This document shows positions 46,864 to 59,300 of a stretch of DNA of 64,000 nucleotides, piece by piece. Source of the stretch: Podospora pseudocomata (lineage: Eukaryota; Ascomycota; Sordariomycetes; Sordariales; Podosporaceae); assembly GCF_035222375.1 (NCBI RefSeq), contig NC_085888.1, positions 3,162,001-3,226,000 of the forward strand. Reading direction: 5' to 3'. The notes beneath the pieces are model-generated. The model was not told where the DNA came from and did no database searches. It saw nothing but the letters and a program-made list of their open reading frames with translations. The position numbers and the translations under genes are program-made. Numbering within the stretch: position 1 is the first letter of the stretch; each line of letters opens with the position of its first letter.

Positions 46864-49800
46864 ATGGCGCAAGATCCTGCGCAGCAGCCTCCCGAGGACC
46901 CTTCAGCTGGTCAGCTGGTACTCTCACAAAATGTCACCCCCAGTGAACCTAGGGAATGGCCCGAGGCGATCCCGCAACCTCACTGGGTGGAGAATCCACC
47001 AAGGACCGAGTGGAGGCGGATGGTCCGATGGGGCATGTGGCGGTTCCGTGAAACAGGCGAGCATATGAATCTCAGCACCTTCCAGTTCCCTTGGTGGGCA
47101 GCAGACTTCCCCCCGTTCATCCCGCCCCCCGGCAAGTACAAGGGCCCGAGAGTCCCGACAGGATACAAGCCCGCCCCTGGCGGGAACGACGGGGAGGCAC
47201 CGGCTGAGGACTTTTTCAAGGCGAACAAGTTTGAAAAATTCACAGAGCTCCCACAACGGCTGACGGATTCGCCTTTTGTGGCACAGGCCCCACGAGAAAT
47301 CGTTACCTTCCTCGAGAATTACTACCGGCTCAAGTTTGTCAAGGTGCTCGGCTGGGGAGGTGAGGGCATCGCGATTCTTTTCGTACACTCAAGAGAGGAT
47401 GGGACGTGGTACTTTGTCGCCAAGGCCCCTATCGACCAGGAGGGAAGGGATGGTCTGAAGCGGGAGGAGGCTTTTCAGCGCAAGTTCACGGGCGCTCAGC
47501 ATATCGTTCAGCTTGCGCCGCTGGAATGGTTTTTACAACCTGATTTAGAGGATCTTGGAATGGACCTGCCATTACAGCTTGGTCTCGACAATCCTCACCC
47601 GCCAGATGTTGAGGTCGCCTCGGCGGTGATGCTGTCGGAATTCCTCCCGAGCGGAAGTCTTGCCAAGCTGATCAACGCTTTGAATCTGAAGCCGCATCTG
47701 AAGCCGGTGCCCAACTACTTTGCCTGGAACATCTGGCTCTGCAGTAAGTGAATTTCTCGTTCCACGGTAGACTCAAAGGCACTTACCTTGCATATTAGTG
47801 GTGAGATCGCTCGTGGAATTCAAGTACAGCCCGCAAGAGAACAAATATGATCCGGGCGACGGTTTCCCGGTATCCATCACATTTGACGATGTAATATCGG
47901 GAAAAAAAGACAACATTCATTTTGACCTTGATCCTGCCAACTGTGAGTTAGCTGTCTCCTGCAGCCAAAACAAGGTTTCCCTCAACCATGAAAAGGCTAA
48001 TGTGATTTAGACATATTTGGTGACCGTGGGGTCGGCTGGACCGATGATCAACACTACATCGCGCCCGTTCTCAAAATGGCCGACTTTGGCGCCTCTGAGA
48101 CTATCGAACAGGACGTTTTGTTCAAGAATCCGTACGTATGCGACCCTGGTGTTCAAACGATGAGATTCAGGTAGGGGGTATCTGACCGCGCCTCCCTCCC
48201 TGTCTTTAGGTTCAAGATGTGGGGATATCGAGTCCGTGGCAAGTTCTCGTACTGGGCCCCTGAACAGTTCTCAGAAGAGTGGGATTATGTCGAGGCACTG
48301 CCACACGATATATTACCTCCAGACCACGTTGTTGCGGGAAAATATTCCTGGAAGCTCAATCTCTGGCAGGCCGCTCAGGTAAGCAACCATCTCAGCATTG
48401 ATTACCTACCGGTTGTTACTGTGACTAATCAAGTTCAACACCATTCAGTCTATGGTTACACTTCTGACGGGAATGTACCCAGAATCACCACCCATTCCCA
48501 CATGGATGGAATTCGGTCAAGTGGAGGGATGGGGCTACGGTGCCTACGCCTTGGAAGGGTTGAAGCCATACGTTGACCCTCGCCTCACAAACATCTTGGC
48601 GCGCTGCATGATGGAGAACCCGGATCACCGACCTGATATCGGCGAGCTGCGAGGCGAAATGGTGGCCATATTGGGACATTATCGACATCTCGGGCAGCAA
48701 GAAGGTAACCCGGACGAGACGGACTGGCCAAGGAACTGGCACAAAGCTCCATATGAGGAGCAGACACCATGGACAGATAGACAATTGCATGCATGGGTAG
48801 ATGAAGCTCTTTACCAACCCGCATCGGCGCCAGCTCCTGGTGTCCCCCCTCCGGCAGACGACGGGGGACTAAGTCCAGCACAAATGGAGGATGCTCAAGT
48901 TAAAGACGTGCAACAAGAGTTGAGCGAGTCTCAGCGGGAAGAACTATCTGACAAGTGGGCCGACAAGAAGAGCCAGGCGTTTAAGAATAGGCTGGATGCC
49001 ATGCAGGAGGCCCAACCCATGAAGATCTACGAGAGATGGTGGAACCCAGCCCTGGAAAAGACAGAGACGTACAAACGGCAAAAGGAATGGAAACGATGGC
49101 TCAAAACAAGACCTCCAACTGAGCAAGAAGAAGTCGACGCGATGTCTCAAGCTAAGCAACAGGCCGCTTTCGAAAGCTGGCTCGCCAGGAGAGTGAAGGA
49201 CGAAGAACAGGAGAGGCGATTGCAGGCCTACATCAAGCACCGTGATTGGAAGCGGGAGTTCAATCTGCTCTGGGCTTCCAGGCCCGCCGACCACCCTCCA
49301 GAAACCTACTACTCCTGGGTGTTGCAGATGGCCAAGATGGAAGCCACTCGGCCACACACGGATGCCTACATTGCCGACTGTTTTGAGCAGATCAACGACT
49401 ATGTCAAGCAGCAGCATCAGGACATGATTTCCCAGCTCGACAAGAGGGCAGAGAGGCGTATTGCAGAACAGCAAGATATCATAAGACGATCGGGTCAGCC
49501 GGATCTGACATTCCTGGAAATACAAGTGATAAGGCGTTACTACGATGAGGACATCCCGATATATCTTCCCACGCTGGGGACCAGTCTCTCAAGGCGTATC
49601 TACCGGCTGCAGAAGGAGATCTTTGGCCAAGACTGGCATATTGGGAAGTCCAGTCAGATGATCAGCCCATTCCGTTCGATTTCTTCCCTGGTGAATCAGG
49701 ACAGAATCGTACCGTACAAGCACGACGACAATCCTCTTCCTAGCTCAAGCCCGCCACTGAGTCGCACTCCTACCCCGGATCCCCCACGGTTGGATCCTAC

Positions 49801-52390
49801 TCCTGGCGGAGGAGGAGGAGGAAAAGGAGATGACGATGACGACGACGATAGTGATGATGGTGGTGATGGCGGAGCTGGTGGTGCAGCTGGCGCCAGTGGT
49901 CCTAGTGCAAGCGGAGGCGGTGGAAGAGGAGGAGCTCCTCCACCCTCTGTTAGTAACGACGATGATGGTGACGATGATGTTGGTATGGGTGGCCGTGCTC
50001 CGGCGCCACAGCCACAGGGACCAGTGTCAAGATTCAACCCAAATGCTCCCGTCTTCAACCCAAGTGCTCCTGTCTTCTACCCCGGTCCGAGAGTGGCTCC
50101 ACCTCCAACTGGTCGCCGTGGCGGTCGCCGGGCTCCACCTCCGACCGATCGCCCAGCTCCCTCCGCGCCTCCACCCCCGCCTCCACCGGAGGTCGACCCT
50201 TACGAAGTCGAGTTTCCTGCGCTTGGTACGCCAGGCCCAGTTGTCCCTAAGCGTGTGGTCACCACCCAGATTGGACAGAACGATGTCAAGGACGCCAGGA
50301 GAGCGCGGCGGGCAAACAACCGAAATCTCGATCGCGTTTCTGATCCAGGTGTTGGGCCTAGTACTGTTTCTGCAGCGGCCCCTCCGGCTATCACCATAAC
50401 AGCCTCTAGTCCTACAGCTCCTCTAGCTGCTAGCCCTGCGGTTGCCATCATTCAGGAGCGGATGCAAGAAATGGGATTGGCAGGGCCAGCAGCACCACCA
50501 CCTCAGCACTTCCAGGCGCCCCATTTTGGAAATCCAATCGTTCCTATGCCGGAGGTGGAGAACCCCAGATTCGGAGCACCCATGCTGCCGCCCATTGGAC
50601 AAGCAGGAACGGGACTATCGCTGTGGGACCCGGACGCAGCTCCAGCTCGATTCGCTGGGCTCCTGCCGCCGGGCGTTCCGGTTCCGCCACAGTATCGACA
50701 TCTTGCCCAGCAACAGCCTCTTCCTCCCGCGCCATTTCCATACGGCAACCCTCCCCAAGGCGCTTATGGTGGTCCTCCAGTAGCTGGTTCTTCGATACCT
50801 GGTCAGCAAGGCCGCCCCCGAGGACGACGTCCACCATTTAAACCCGAACCTGGCAGAAACTCCATGCCACTTCCAGATGGAGGGCGCGTTGACCGTTGGG
50901 GAAATTGGTTCCATGATCCACAGACAACACCCCCTTATGTCTGGAGAGATCCTAAGATCCGACCTCGCTCGCCTACGCCTCCCCCGTCGCCGCTTGGAAT
51001 GGTTTTGCCCCCCTTCCCAAACTGGGACTCACCTTGGCTGGATTATGTGTACCCTAGGGACTACGTCGCTCCGCTTGTGAATGGACAACCGCCGACGCCC
51101 AAGACGAAGTACGATCAGTACCAGAAGCAGAGAAGGGAAGAGGCAGACAAGGTCAGGGAAGAGGGTGTGCGAAGGGAGAAGGAGAAAAAGGCACGTGAAG
51201 AGCAAAGGGCTGTCATGCAGGCTAGACATCAACAACGCTTGAGGGAAAGGCAGACACAGAACCAAGATTACCAGCCTCCGGATGAAGGCGAAGGCGAGAT
51301 TTCACCTAGGTCACTACAAGCCTTCCGAGTCTGGAAAAAGAAGAACAAGCGGGCGGAAAGAGTACAGGACGCGAGAAGGGAGAGGGTCCTGGAGCGAGGG
51401 AGGGAGATTGAGAGGGAAAGACGAATGGAAGAACCGCCTCCGCCCCCGCCGCCCAACTCACCTGACGCGTTGGATTTCCAGAGAAGATTACGAGAGGTCT
51501 TACAACGACGTGCCGACAGAGCGCAGGCGGCAGCAGAACCAAGGGCCACGATAGCGGATGCACAATGGAGATTGGAGATGGAGCGTGACCATGACCCCGC
51601 GAACATCGACCGAACCAAGGTTGGTCCCCCCCCACAGTTACCCCCTCCTCGCCCGGTCACCCCCCTGCAAGGGAGCCCAATTTCACCACCATCACAAAGG
51701 GCTGGACGGTTCGGGCCTGTTGGTCAAGACCGCGTTGAACACGATCCCGACAGTGATATGGAGGGCCGGCCTCCACCGCCGAGAAGGGAGCGCTGGTGGC
51801 ATACCAGATCTCCATACAACCAGGGAGGCCGCAACTGGATGCAATCTAGCTCGTCCGACGAGGATGACAACACCATTCTCAGATCCCCAGGTTGGTTTCG
51901 ACGAAGGCAACAACAAGAACGGGCTCTGGATGCCAGAAGGCAAGGCGACAGGGTGCTGTCTGGTCGAGTCAGGCCCCAACCCGAACGCAAATCCCTGCTC
52001 TCGCGCTTGGTAGACTTCAGCACGGCCATCACGTCCCCGCCTCGGCCCGGACGTTGGGGTGTAATCGGCGCAATTGACGGATGGTCGAGGAACCCGGGCA
52101 GAACCTCCAACGAGACCGGGAGCCCATCGCGGCGGCGGAGGGACTCGGGAGCGCCAGGGCGGAATCTAGGTGTGGATATTGATGCACTGCCTCGGATTGA
52201 ATCACGCACCCGGACGGCGAGACCACCGCCCGTACCGTTTGGGAGACTATGGGTATCGCTGCAGCGGCAGCAGCATCGGCAACGTCAGAAGCAGCAAGGG
52301 AGTCAGCAGCAGCAGGGAGATCAGGGCGTGGTTATGACGGACGTAGATAAAAATAATTCGAGCTCCACCATCCGACCGCCGCGTCGTTGA
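46864..52390 (+). CDS. Kinase-like protein with giant disordered tail
   Basis: Exons 46864-47743, 47799-47942, 48011-48131, 48210-48378 and 48449-52390 give 1751 residues. A Trp/Pro-rich N-terminus precedes a kinase-like domain (about 155-480): GWGGEG loop, K187 in FVAKAP, a catalytic loop HFDLDPAN (D336, N341), D366 in ADFG, and WAPEQF. Key residues for phosphotransfer are present, though HFD and LDP replace HRD and LKP, so activity is uncertain. From about 520 the protein is highly charged helix (KEWKRWLKTR, EEQERRLQAY). It then turns into an acidic Gly/Asp run, long Pro/Ala/Gly stretches, and Arg/Glu coiled-coil segments to the end. The 3.9-kb last exon encodes almost all the tail. Four introns, all phase-consistent. 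No known family for the whole. Confidence 0.78.
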
Positions 52391-53481
52391 GCGGGGTGGT
52401 GTTCCTGACAACTTTTGCAGTCAGTTGAAGGCAGATGCCTTTGGCAAAAAAATAGCGCTGGTTAGGTAGTTTTCTGGGTTGGTATTGTCGGAATGCTGTT
52501 TGACAGGATTTGGAAACAGGATTGGAAAAGGGACTTCCGATAGGGTCTGCTTGGAATTTCGGGGTTTCCTTAGCAATTATCTACGTAATTAGATCCATAA
52601 ACTGTTTCTCCCAGTCTTTCACTCACTCCCCGCCGTTTTGATAACGCAGGTGCTCATTGTCAATGATGACAGTGGTTTCGGCGTCGAAGTGGCCTCTCGG
52701 CAATCCTACGCCCAGACCGCTATTGTTTACTTTTCTACTTTTCCAAGGGGCTCACAGGGGTAATGTGGACCGCCTTACCAACCCTAACCCTACCTCCAGG
52801 TTAATGTTGCACTTCCTCCCATCAGCTGTTGTCTGAAACCTAAAACAAGTTGGAGATCTCCCATGTCACGTCAAAGATTACGACTGGTTTTAAAATTCTC
52901 GTGGTGCATAAAGCTGATCCTAGCAATTTATTCCTGTCGTACCTTTGATTCCTCCCTTCACCCCATTCAATATAAGTACCTGTTTACTAGTGTTAAAGGC
53001 CTACGTCTGGGTAGAGGCGTAGGTTGCAGGTAAAATGTTGAATTGTCGGATGAAGAAGAGACGGAAAAAAAGGCAGATGAAATATGTCACCCACCTCACA
53101 ATGTCTTCTCATACCTCCCAAGGCCTGCGAACTTCCTCTGCAAAGCGCACGAAATATCCACTAAAACTATCCGAACCTCCTCGTATTTCCTCCTATCTCC
53201 TTCAAACTCCTGCCTCCCACTTTAATCGCAAGCCACGTCAAACGCTAAATAACCCTAACCCGGATATCATCCCATAACAGCCAGCAGAAAGCCACAGCAA
53301 ATCCTACTCGTTGACGGATCCATCACCCACGGGAATCCTCATCTGTTCTCTCGGGGATTAATTCTCTCTTAGCCTCTTGCTTTGCCGCAGACCCTGATTC
53401 ATAAATCCCGCTATTCTGAAGACCAAGACGTTCTAAATATATTGCGAGTCAGCATATATTCCGACATAAAACTGAACCTCC
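52391..53481. other. Intergenic region after the kinase-like gene
   Basis: No supported gene. Short AACCCTAACCCT-type runs occur near 52783 and 53250. Confidence 0.4.
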
Positions 53482-53972
53482 TCATGTCTCGTTCCGGCGG
53501 TTCCGAACCACCGGTTCCAATGAGTGCTCATTCAAATTAAACTCGCGCGAATGTTCTAGCGTCAGTCCGCGAACGAATGGGTGTCCCAAGAGATCCTCGT
53601 CATCGTGTATCATTGCGAGGTTTCCAGCTGAGAATAGTAAGGTACTGTGATGTGCCGAATGCCCAATTACCTGAAAAATTATTGTGATGGTTGTGATAGC
53701 GAGAAAGGCGGGTTTTTTGTGGAACAACGTGAGACCAGCCACTCAATATATGATGATCTGACAAAACGCTGGGAACAACCAGAGGCTGTGGGCCTGACGA
53801 AAGGCGGGTACCTATACTTCAACCCATGATGTCCCTTGTCAGGGTGAAGCAATTCACCACAGAGGACCAATTCACTCTTCCGAGCAGCGAATATGTGTTT
53901 GACCACGTCCGCCCCTCTCAACCATCTCCAGCTTGACCTCCTAAGCAACTGAAAACCAAACACAACTATCAA
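53482..53972 (-). pseudogene. Degenerate duplicated segment, copy 1
   Basis: In minus-strand frames this copy reads PPFVRPTASGCSQRF and, further on, EFNLNEHSLEPVVRNRR. Both match copy 2 at 54662-55045 in the same order. Reading frames change between blocks and no complete gene can be built, so it is a remnant of an unknown gene or repeat. Confidence 0.45.
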
Positions 53973-54661
53973 TATCAGGTCGCATTACAGGTAGCCATAG
54001 TCTAGCGTGGTTCACGCTTGACAGGCAAAGTTTGCAATGCCATGAGAAGAAGGCTGAACATCCGGAACGCATAGAACACGTAGAATAGTGGCTTTTGGGC
54101 TGTGGGTGGAGCTATGACCTATCCACGGCTCCGAGCTCCACGTCGTTCATAAAGAGACGCCAGGCTGGTTGTCGTATTTCAGAATATCTTGGCTATCCAG
54201 AATTCCCTTCCACAAACGCCGGTCTGTTTATTGGCTGCCCGAGTTCCCGTGCCGCGACCTGTTGTACAAGCTTGTCAACCTCCTCGATCTCAAAGTGGAG
54301 AATTGCTGCAGTATAAATTAGCCGCCTGTAATGAATGACGTTTAGAGAGAAATAAATCTAAATCTTCAAGGGATAATGACGAAGCTCATTTTATAATAAA
54401 TACATAGCACTTTGTCGCCAACTTGATCGGCGAGGCAGCGTGATTCGGCCCGGGATCCCACCGCCTTGGTTCCCTGTCGCTTTGTCGGTATCCCCCCTCT
54501 GTAGCCGTTCGTGCTGAGGAGGAAAAGAGTATTCTTGAAAACCAGATAAATCATCTCTCGTCCAAGTTTGTCCCGTTCAGGTCCAGGTTCTGGAAAGCTT
54601 GACGGAAAGGCCCCGACTGGTTGGGAGATCCGGCCAGCTTGTGTCCTTCCGGCACCAAGAG
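53973..54661. other. Spacer between the two degenerate copies
   Basis: No gene recognised. Confidence 0.4.
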
Positions 54662-55045
54662 TTATGATTGTAAATTCCTACTTCTCTGAAGAATGGCTAA
54701 AAGCTCTCGGCGCTCTACAGCGTGCTGGCGCACGCGATTGGAATTATGACGGTTCCACACCGCTGGCTCCCACGAGTGCTGGTCGAGGTTGAAGTCGGGA
54801 GAGTGGTCCGGTGATGCCTCGGTGCGTCTGCAGAAGTCAGAGAACGGCGTCGAACAAGTAGCTAAATAGAAAAAGATCAGGCAAAAGCCCTGGGACCAAC
54901 CAGAGCGTGTGGGGCTGGAGAAAGGTGGGCATACCTCACCCCGCGACGTCTGAGCAATTGACCACTGGTAATTCTGGAGCAGCCAAGACCGTAATTGAAT
55001 CCGAGAAGTGAGTATTTGTGCGGGGACTTCGAAGATAGAACTCAC
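54662..55045 (-). pseudogene. Degenerate duplicated segment, copy 2
   Basis: The minus strand reads CPPFSSPTRSGWSQGF and then DFNLDQHSWEPAVWNRHN, paralleling copy 1. The nucleotide match is only partial, implying an old duplication. The parent family is not recognised. Confidence 0.45.
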
Positions 55046-56108
55046 CTACCCAGATCGGAAATCAATACCACCCCAGAGCATGATACGACTATTCACCCGT
55101 TGCTACAGGTGCCAAATAATATGGAACATACGCCATCAGTCACACTAACTCCTTCGGCTGGCCAGTGGTGCCAGGGCTCTTTGAGCCAACATCCAACGCA
55201 GATATCACGAGTAGGTTTGATGGTGAAGAAGGGTCAATTGCAACACAAACAGAACCTATATAGAGAGGATCCAAACCAAGACCTCAAAGAGCTCGATTCG
55301 CAGCACCCGATGGCTAGTTTGCATCATACCAATGGCCGTCCTCTTCCGCCAACGCCCTTGGCAGTTCCCGTCCAAACACCACCATCTCGACCTAGTGGCG
55401 AATATGGTCGATGGTCTTCACATCAATACGTTGGACAACTAGACCAAGATGAGAAGTGTAAGCATCGAGCACGAAGGCTTAATACAGGTAACCATCGCGA
55501 GAACTAACCCTGCAGAGAAACAAGGCACACCTCGTATAACCGCACCATGACCGGCTTTCGAGGCCCAACACCGGCGACGGGCAAAGTCTCGAGTTGCGAG
55601 GAAGTTACGGGCTGTCTGACGCAGGTTGTACGGATTTGGCTCATCGAGCTGCAGTGAAACAGCTTCGAGGGACAAGCTCCCAAATGTGCTGTAAAGCCCG
55701 AGATGGCCAGCGTCGTCAGGGGGAAGGGTAGAGGGAAGGCTTTCAACTGTAGATACAGATGAGAGTCAGCGCTGTGGCCTTCGAGTTATTTTTGTATGAG
55801 ATAAAAAGAGAACCAAGTTTCACTGTTGGCTTCAAGCCTCGCGACCTCGCGGCGGTGCTGTCTTTCAGTCTCACATGGTCAGCGGGCCTCCTGGTGACTC
55901 TGCACCTGCGGCGTCGAGCCATGACTTTCGGGACCGCTATACCCCAGTGGCAGGGGATATGTCACATCTTATTCAAGCAACGAAGACTTCTCTTGAGTGC
56001 GTGACTGGTCTGATCAAGCTACTCTGTAGAAGTTCAGTCGTGTTCAAAGTCGACTGCGAGCTCATGGTATTACATAACAACCACAGGAAAACATGACCTG
56101 ACTCCAAC
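55046..56108. other. Unresolved region with possible broken or spliced exons
   Basis: On the minus strand, 55746-55500 reads protein-like (SLEAVSLQLDEPNPYNLRQ, then ARNFLATRDFARRR). On the plus strand, 55060-55507 is open with a Pro-rich segment (RPLPPTPLAVPVQTPPSRP), and 55875-56000 reads DFRDRYTPVAGDMSHLIQ. These lie on opposite strands and I cannot join them into one gene. Confidence 0.25.
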
Positions 56109-57653
56109 TCAAATCAAAATACTCTCCCCCTGATTCACCGCTAGAAACACCTTGTCCTCAACGCCTTCATCATGTTTGCCATCCCACCCTCTCCCAAACC
56201 CAATTCCCTGCCTCTCACACGCCCATTCCAAGCCGCCCAGAGTCTTCAACACCTCCTCTGGCTCGGTAGCAAACGTCCCCCAATGCAATCCCACCGCCAC
56301 CGCTTTCCCTTTCCCGCCCTCAGTCATCTCCTTGAACACCCGTACAGCATCCCAAGGAGGCATATGGTTTGCCCCAGTCACACCCTGTGTATGCCTCGGC
56401 ATAGGATTGCCCCAGTCCGGCATCCACGTTGTAAAGCTTCTCAGATAAGCAAACGATGCGCCAACACTGATCGGCAAGAGTAGAAGATCTGGCGGGCCGA
56501 TGTTATCGCTGATCTCTTTGAACGCTGGACATGGTGGGTAATCCTCTGGTTTTTCCTTTTCTGCTGGCGGTAGCGGATCACCCCTCTTCCAATTCGTCGG
56601 TGGCAAAGGTGGCCATGCAGGATCGGTGTGGAACTGATACCCGGTATCACCCCCAAAGAACACCCTATACAACTCCTCCCCGTCTCTAGATTGGAGGTCC
56701 TCCACCATCCAACTAGCCCACAAGCTCCCATTCGGTTCCCCAGACTTGCCGCTCCCTGATCTCCAACAGTTGTGCTGTGCGGGTGTGCACCAGACCTTCA
56801 CACTCCCCTGCGTCAGTCCCGTCAACGCGACATTATCCCACCAATCCATCTCCACCACCCTCTCCTTCGGCAAACCCCACAAATCAACCATCATCTTTCC
56901 TATCCCCAACGGCACAAAAAACCTCACCCTGTCCTTGTTATTTCCCCAAATCCCCATGACAGACTCTTGATCAAGATGGTCATAGTGGTTATGACTAATC
57001 AATACTGCATCAATCCGAGGTAAATCCCCCACTTGACACGGCGGTTGGTACGTCCGAATCGGCCCAAAGTACTCGCTTGGGGAACACCGCTGGGAGAAAA
57101 TGGGATCAAACACAACGCTAACACCAGATGAAAGCTGTAGCAGCATCGAGGCATGTCCCAACCAAGTAACCTTTGCCTTCTTCCCAACCGGACAAGGCGT
57201 AAAATCAGGCTTCTGCACCGTAAGCAGTCTTGCAGCCTTTGACGCGGCAGACTCAGGGTTGGAGAGATCACTATAGCTCGGCTGTGATATCGGCGGGATT
57301 TGTCTGGCGGGAAGAGCGTACGAAGCCGCGAGAGGGATGCAAGGATCTGTGTCAGGACCCCACTGAAAACTGGCAAGCATCTCCGACTTGGTGGGCTTGT
57401 GCCACGAGGGCCAGGGGTTTTGGAAGCCGATGATCTCGCGCTTTTGGTCGACTTGTTTCTTTTTGTCGAGAGTTGAGATGTGGCCTTTGTGGCTGACCTC
57501 TTCCTGGGATGGGCCGCCGAAGGAGAGTGAGGGGAAGAATGAGGACCATGTTGAGCCTGGGCTTTTGGCCGGGTTGAGTATTGGGGCGAGGATGTGGTGT
57601 TTTGGCGGTTTTGCTAGCCCGGGGAGGCTGGTTATGGGGCTGATGTCGAGCAT
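56109..57653 (-). CDS. NAPE-PLD-like metallo-beta-lactamase-fold hydrolase
   Basis: This intronless gene encodes 514 residues starting MLDISPITSLPG. The metallo-beta-lactamase fold is shown by WLGHASMLL (H167), the zinc motif H221-N-H-Y-D-H226, CTPAQHNCWRSG, FFGGDTGY and a late GLHWGTF His. The order and spacing match the N-acylphosphatidylethanolamine phospholipase D / RomA-like group, whose members cleave phosphodiesters such as those of N-acyl-PE. The Pro-rich first 100 residues are an N-terminal extension without a clear signal peptide. No metal ligand appears lost. The substrate in fungi is not established from sequence. Confidence 0.9.
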   Translation of the reverse strand: MLDISPITSLPGLAKPPKHHILAPILNPAKSPGSTWSSFFPSLSFGGPSQEEVSHKGHISTLDKKKQVDQKREIIGFQNPWPSWHKPTKSEMLASFQWGPDTDPCIPLAASYALPARQIPPISQPSYSDLSNPESAASKAARLLTVQKPDFTPCPVGKKAKVTWLGHASMLLQLSSGVSVVFDPIFSQRCSPSEYFGPIRTYQPPCQVGDLPRIDAVLISHNHYDHLDQESVMGIWGNNKDRVRFFVPLGIGKMMVDLWGLPKERVVEMDWWDNVALTGLTQGSVKVWCTPAQHNCWRSGSGKSGEPNGSLWASWMVEDLQSRDGEELYRVFFGGDTGYQFHTDPAWPPLPPTNWKRGDPLPPAEKEKPEDYPPCPAFKEISDNIGPPDLLLLPISVGASFAYLRSFTTWMPDWGNPMPRHTQGVTGANHMPPWDAVRVFKEMTEGGKGKAVAVGLHWGTFATEPEEVLKTLGGLEWACERQGIGFGRGWDGKHDEGVEDKVFLAVNQGESILI

Positions 57654-58285
57654 CTTATGTGAGCTATGATGTTAGCGTGGCGACGGGTTAAACGGTGAAG
57701 AGAGACTTGAAGTGAGTTGAGGTTGTGAAGTTTGAGCAGCATGAGATGACGTCAGCCGCAGTGGCTTGGCATCGCCGATAATCAACCCGGTCCTTATCTT
57801 TATCGCGATGCATGAATTTCAGCCACAAACTCCAATCTCGGTATTGCTCAGAGTTGTCACGGAGCAGACATTAATATAATAAGGTAGTTCGCAGAACGCG
57901 TTGAGCGTGTTCGCGTACCCTTGACGGGTGACGTTAAAACAAGCTTTATCTGGTGGGGTTCGGGTCGGTTTTCGACCCGCTGGAGCGGCAGACCCTTGGC
58001 CCTGTCGCTCAGTTCGTGAAGGCTACGACATAACCGGGAAAGCAGATAGGCCGGCCTTGAAACGGAAGCCAATGTGGTAGCTTCTCCATAAATCGGCGCC
58101 ATGGTGGCTGACACACAGCAGATCCTAGCGGACCGGAATCAGCGCGGACCCCAACGTGGGGTTGATCCGTTACACCAAGTGACCTCTTGGTACATAACCT
58201 CCACCTCCCGGCACTTTGACGCCTCCTTTCCCGCTCCCTCCCCACGAGTGGCACTTGTGCTTGCATATCAAAGACCTTCTTCAAA
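57654..58285. other. Divergent intergenic region
   Basis: Between the minus-strand hydrolase and the plus-strand cupin gene. No further gene seen. Confidence 0.45.
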
Positions 58286-58891
58286 ATGGGTGACGCCACA
58301 TCCACCAACACCTCCGCCCAGTCCAACGACAAAGACAACGGCAAGCTCTCCGACCTCCACCAACCAACCACCTTCATCACCGGCCACAACTCCTCCGGTC
58401 AAGCCATTGTCCAATCCTACAACCCCTTCCAATGGCGCCCCTACGACGACAACAAACTCGCCTTTGCGGTCCCCTACACTACCTCCCGCTGCCCTCCCGA
58501 TCTGAACAATGACACTGATCTCAAGCTCCACCAGTCATTGATCTCAACCCCTGATAAGCTCGGGTTGGTGAACCCCAAGGGCACTGTCCTCCGGTGTGTC
58601 GACTTTGCCCCTGGTTATGCCTGCGGTATGCATCGCACCCAGAGCTTGGATTATGGCATCGTGATGGAAGGGGAGGTGGACATGGTGCTGGATAGTGGGG
58701 AGCGGTACAGCTTGAAGAGGGGAGATGTGGCGATCCAGCGGGCTACGCAGCATCAGTGGGTCAATAAAAGTGATACCAAGTGGGCGAGGATGATGTTTGT
58801 ATTGCAGGATTGTGAGCCGCTTGTTGTGGGCGGGAAGCAGATGGGGGAGGATTTGGGGACCAACTCGGGGTTGCCGCCGAGTAACAATTAG
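58286..58891 (+). CDS. Cupin-domain protein
   Basis: This intronless gene encodes 201 residues starting MGDATSTNTSAQ. A single cupin core occupies about residues 100-180: VDFAPGYACGMHRTQSLDYG, then VMEGEVDMVLDSGE, then LKRGDVAIQRATQHQWVN. The first His (GMHRT), a Glu (MEGEV region) and the later His (QHQW) are possible metal ligands, though the classical H-x-H pair is incomplete (H-R-T). It may be a non-catalytic binding protein or a small enzyme of secondary metabolism. There is no signal peptide. Confidence 0.88.
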   Translation: MGDATSTNTSAQSNDKDNGKLSDLHQPTTFITGHNSSGQAIVQSYNPFQWRPYDDNKLAFAVPYTTSRCPPDLNNDTDLKLHQSLISTPDKLGLVNPKGTVLRCVDFAPGYACGMHRTQSLDYGIVMEGEVDMVLDSGERYSLKRGDVAIQRATQHQWVNKSDTKWARMMFVLQDCEPLVVGGKQMGEDLGTNSGLPPSNN

Positions 58892-59300
58892 CCTGAAGGC
58901 TCAACGAGTAGGCGGGGATATCCAGGCAAATCACGACGTTGACAGGGGGCTACAGCAATGATAAATATGACTTTCAAAGCTTCCCCGAGAAACCATTGTA
59001 AACAGACCCAGCTGTCCCCATCCGGATGGTCCCGTCAATATTGCAGTGGCCCTCCCTAAAGCACCTTTTGATGCCAGGGTTCAGAACCATGCGCAAAGAC
59101 CGCCACTGGCGATTTCATCTGCTGCCTTTTAACTAATATTCGATCGACAGCAAGAAGCCTCGCTGCAAGATGCCTCATGCTGGAAAGATCGTGCTTCCAC
59201 GTACCCGGCACAGCTTGCGCATATCGGTCTAATAGGTATTCCCCCAGAAACGTCGAGAGCACGAAGGGAGAGCTGGGCAGTGAAGCTCGGACACTGAGCC
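58892..59300. other. Convergent 3' ends of cupin and methyltransferase genes
   Basis: No gene is supported. An overlapping open frame (59056-59415) is discussed under rejected items. Confidence 0.35.

Noticed and set aside
52780-53260. CCCTAA-type telomere-like repeats
   Set aside because: Only two or three units at each place; far too short for a telomere or a convincing interstitial array.
54995-55507. 170-codon plus-strand Pro-rich frame
   Set aside because: Composition is low-complexity, the start is arbitrary, and the opposite strand has a competing frame; kept only as an unresolved region.
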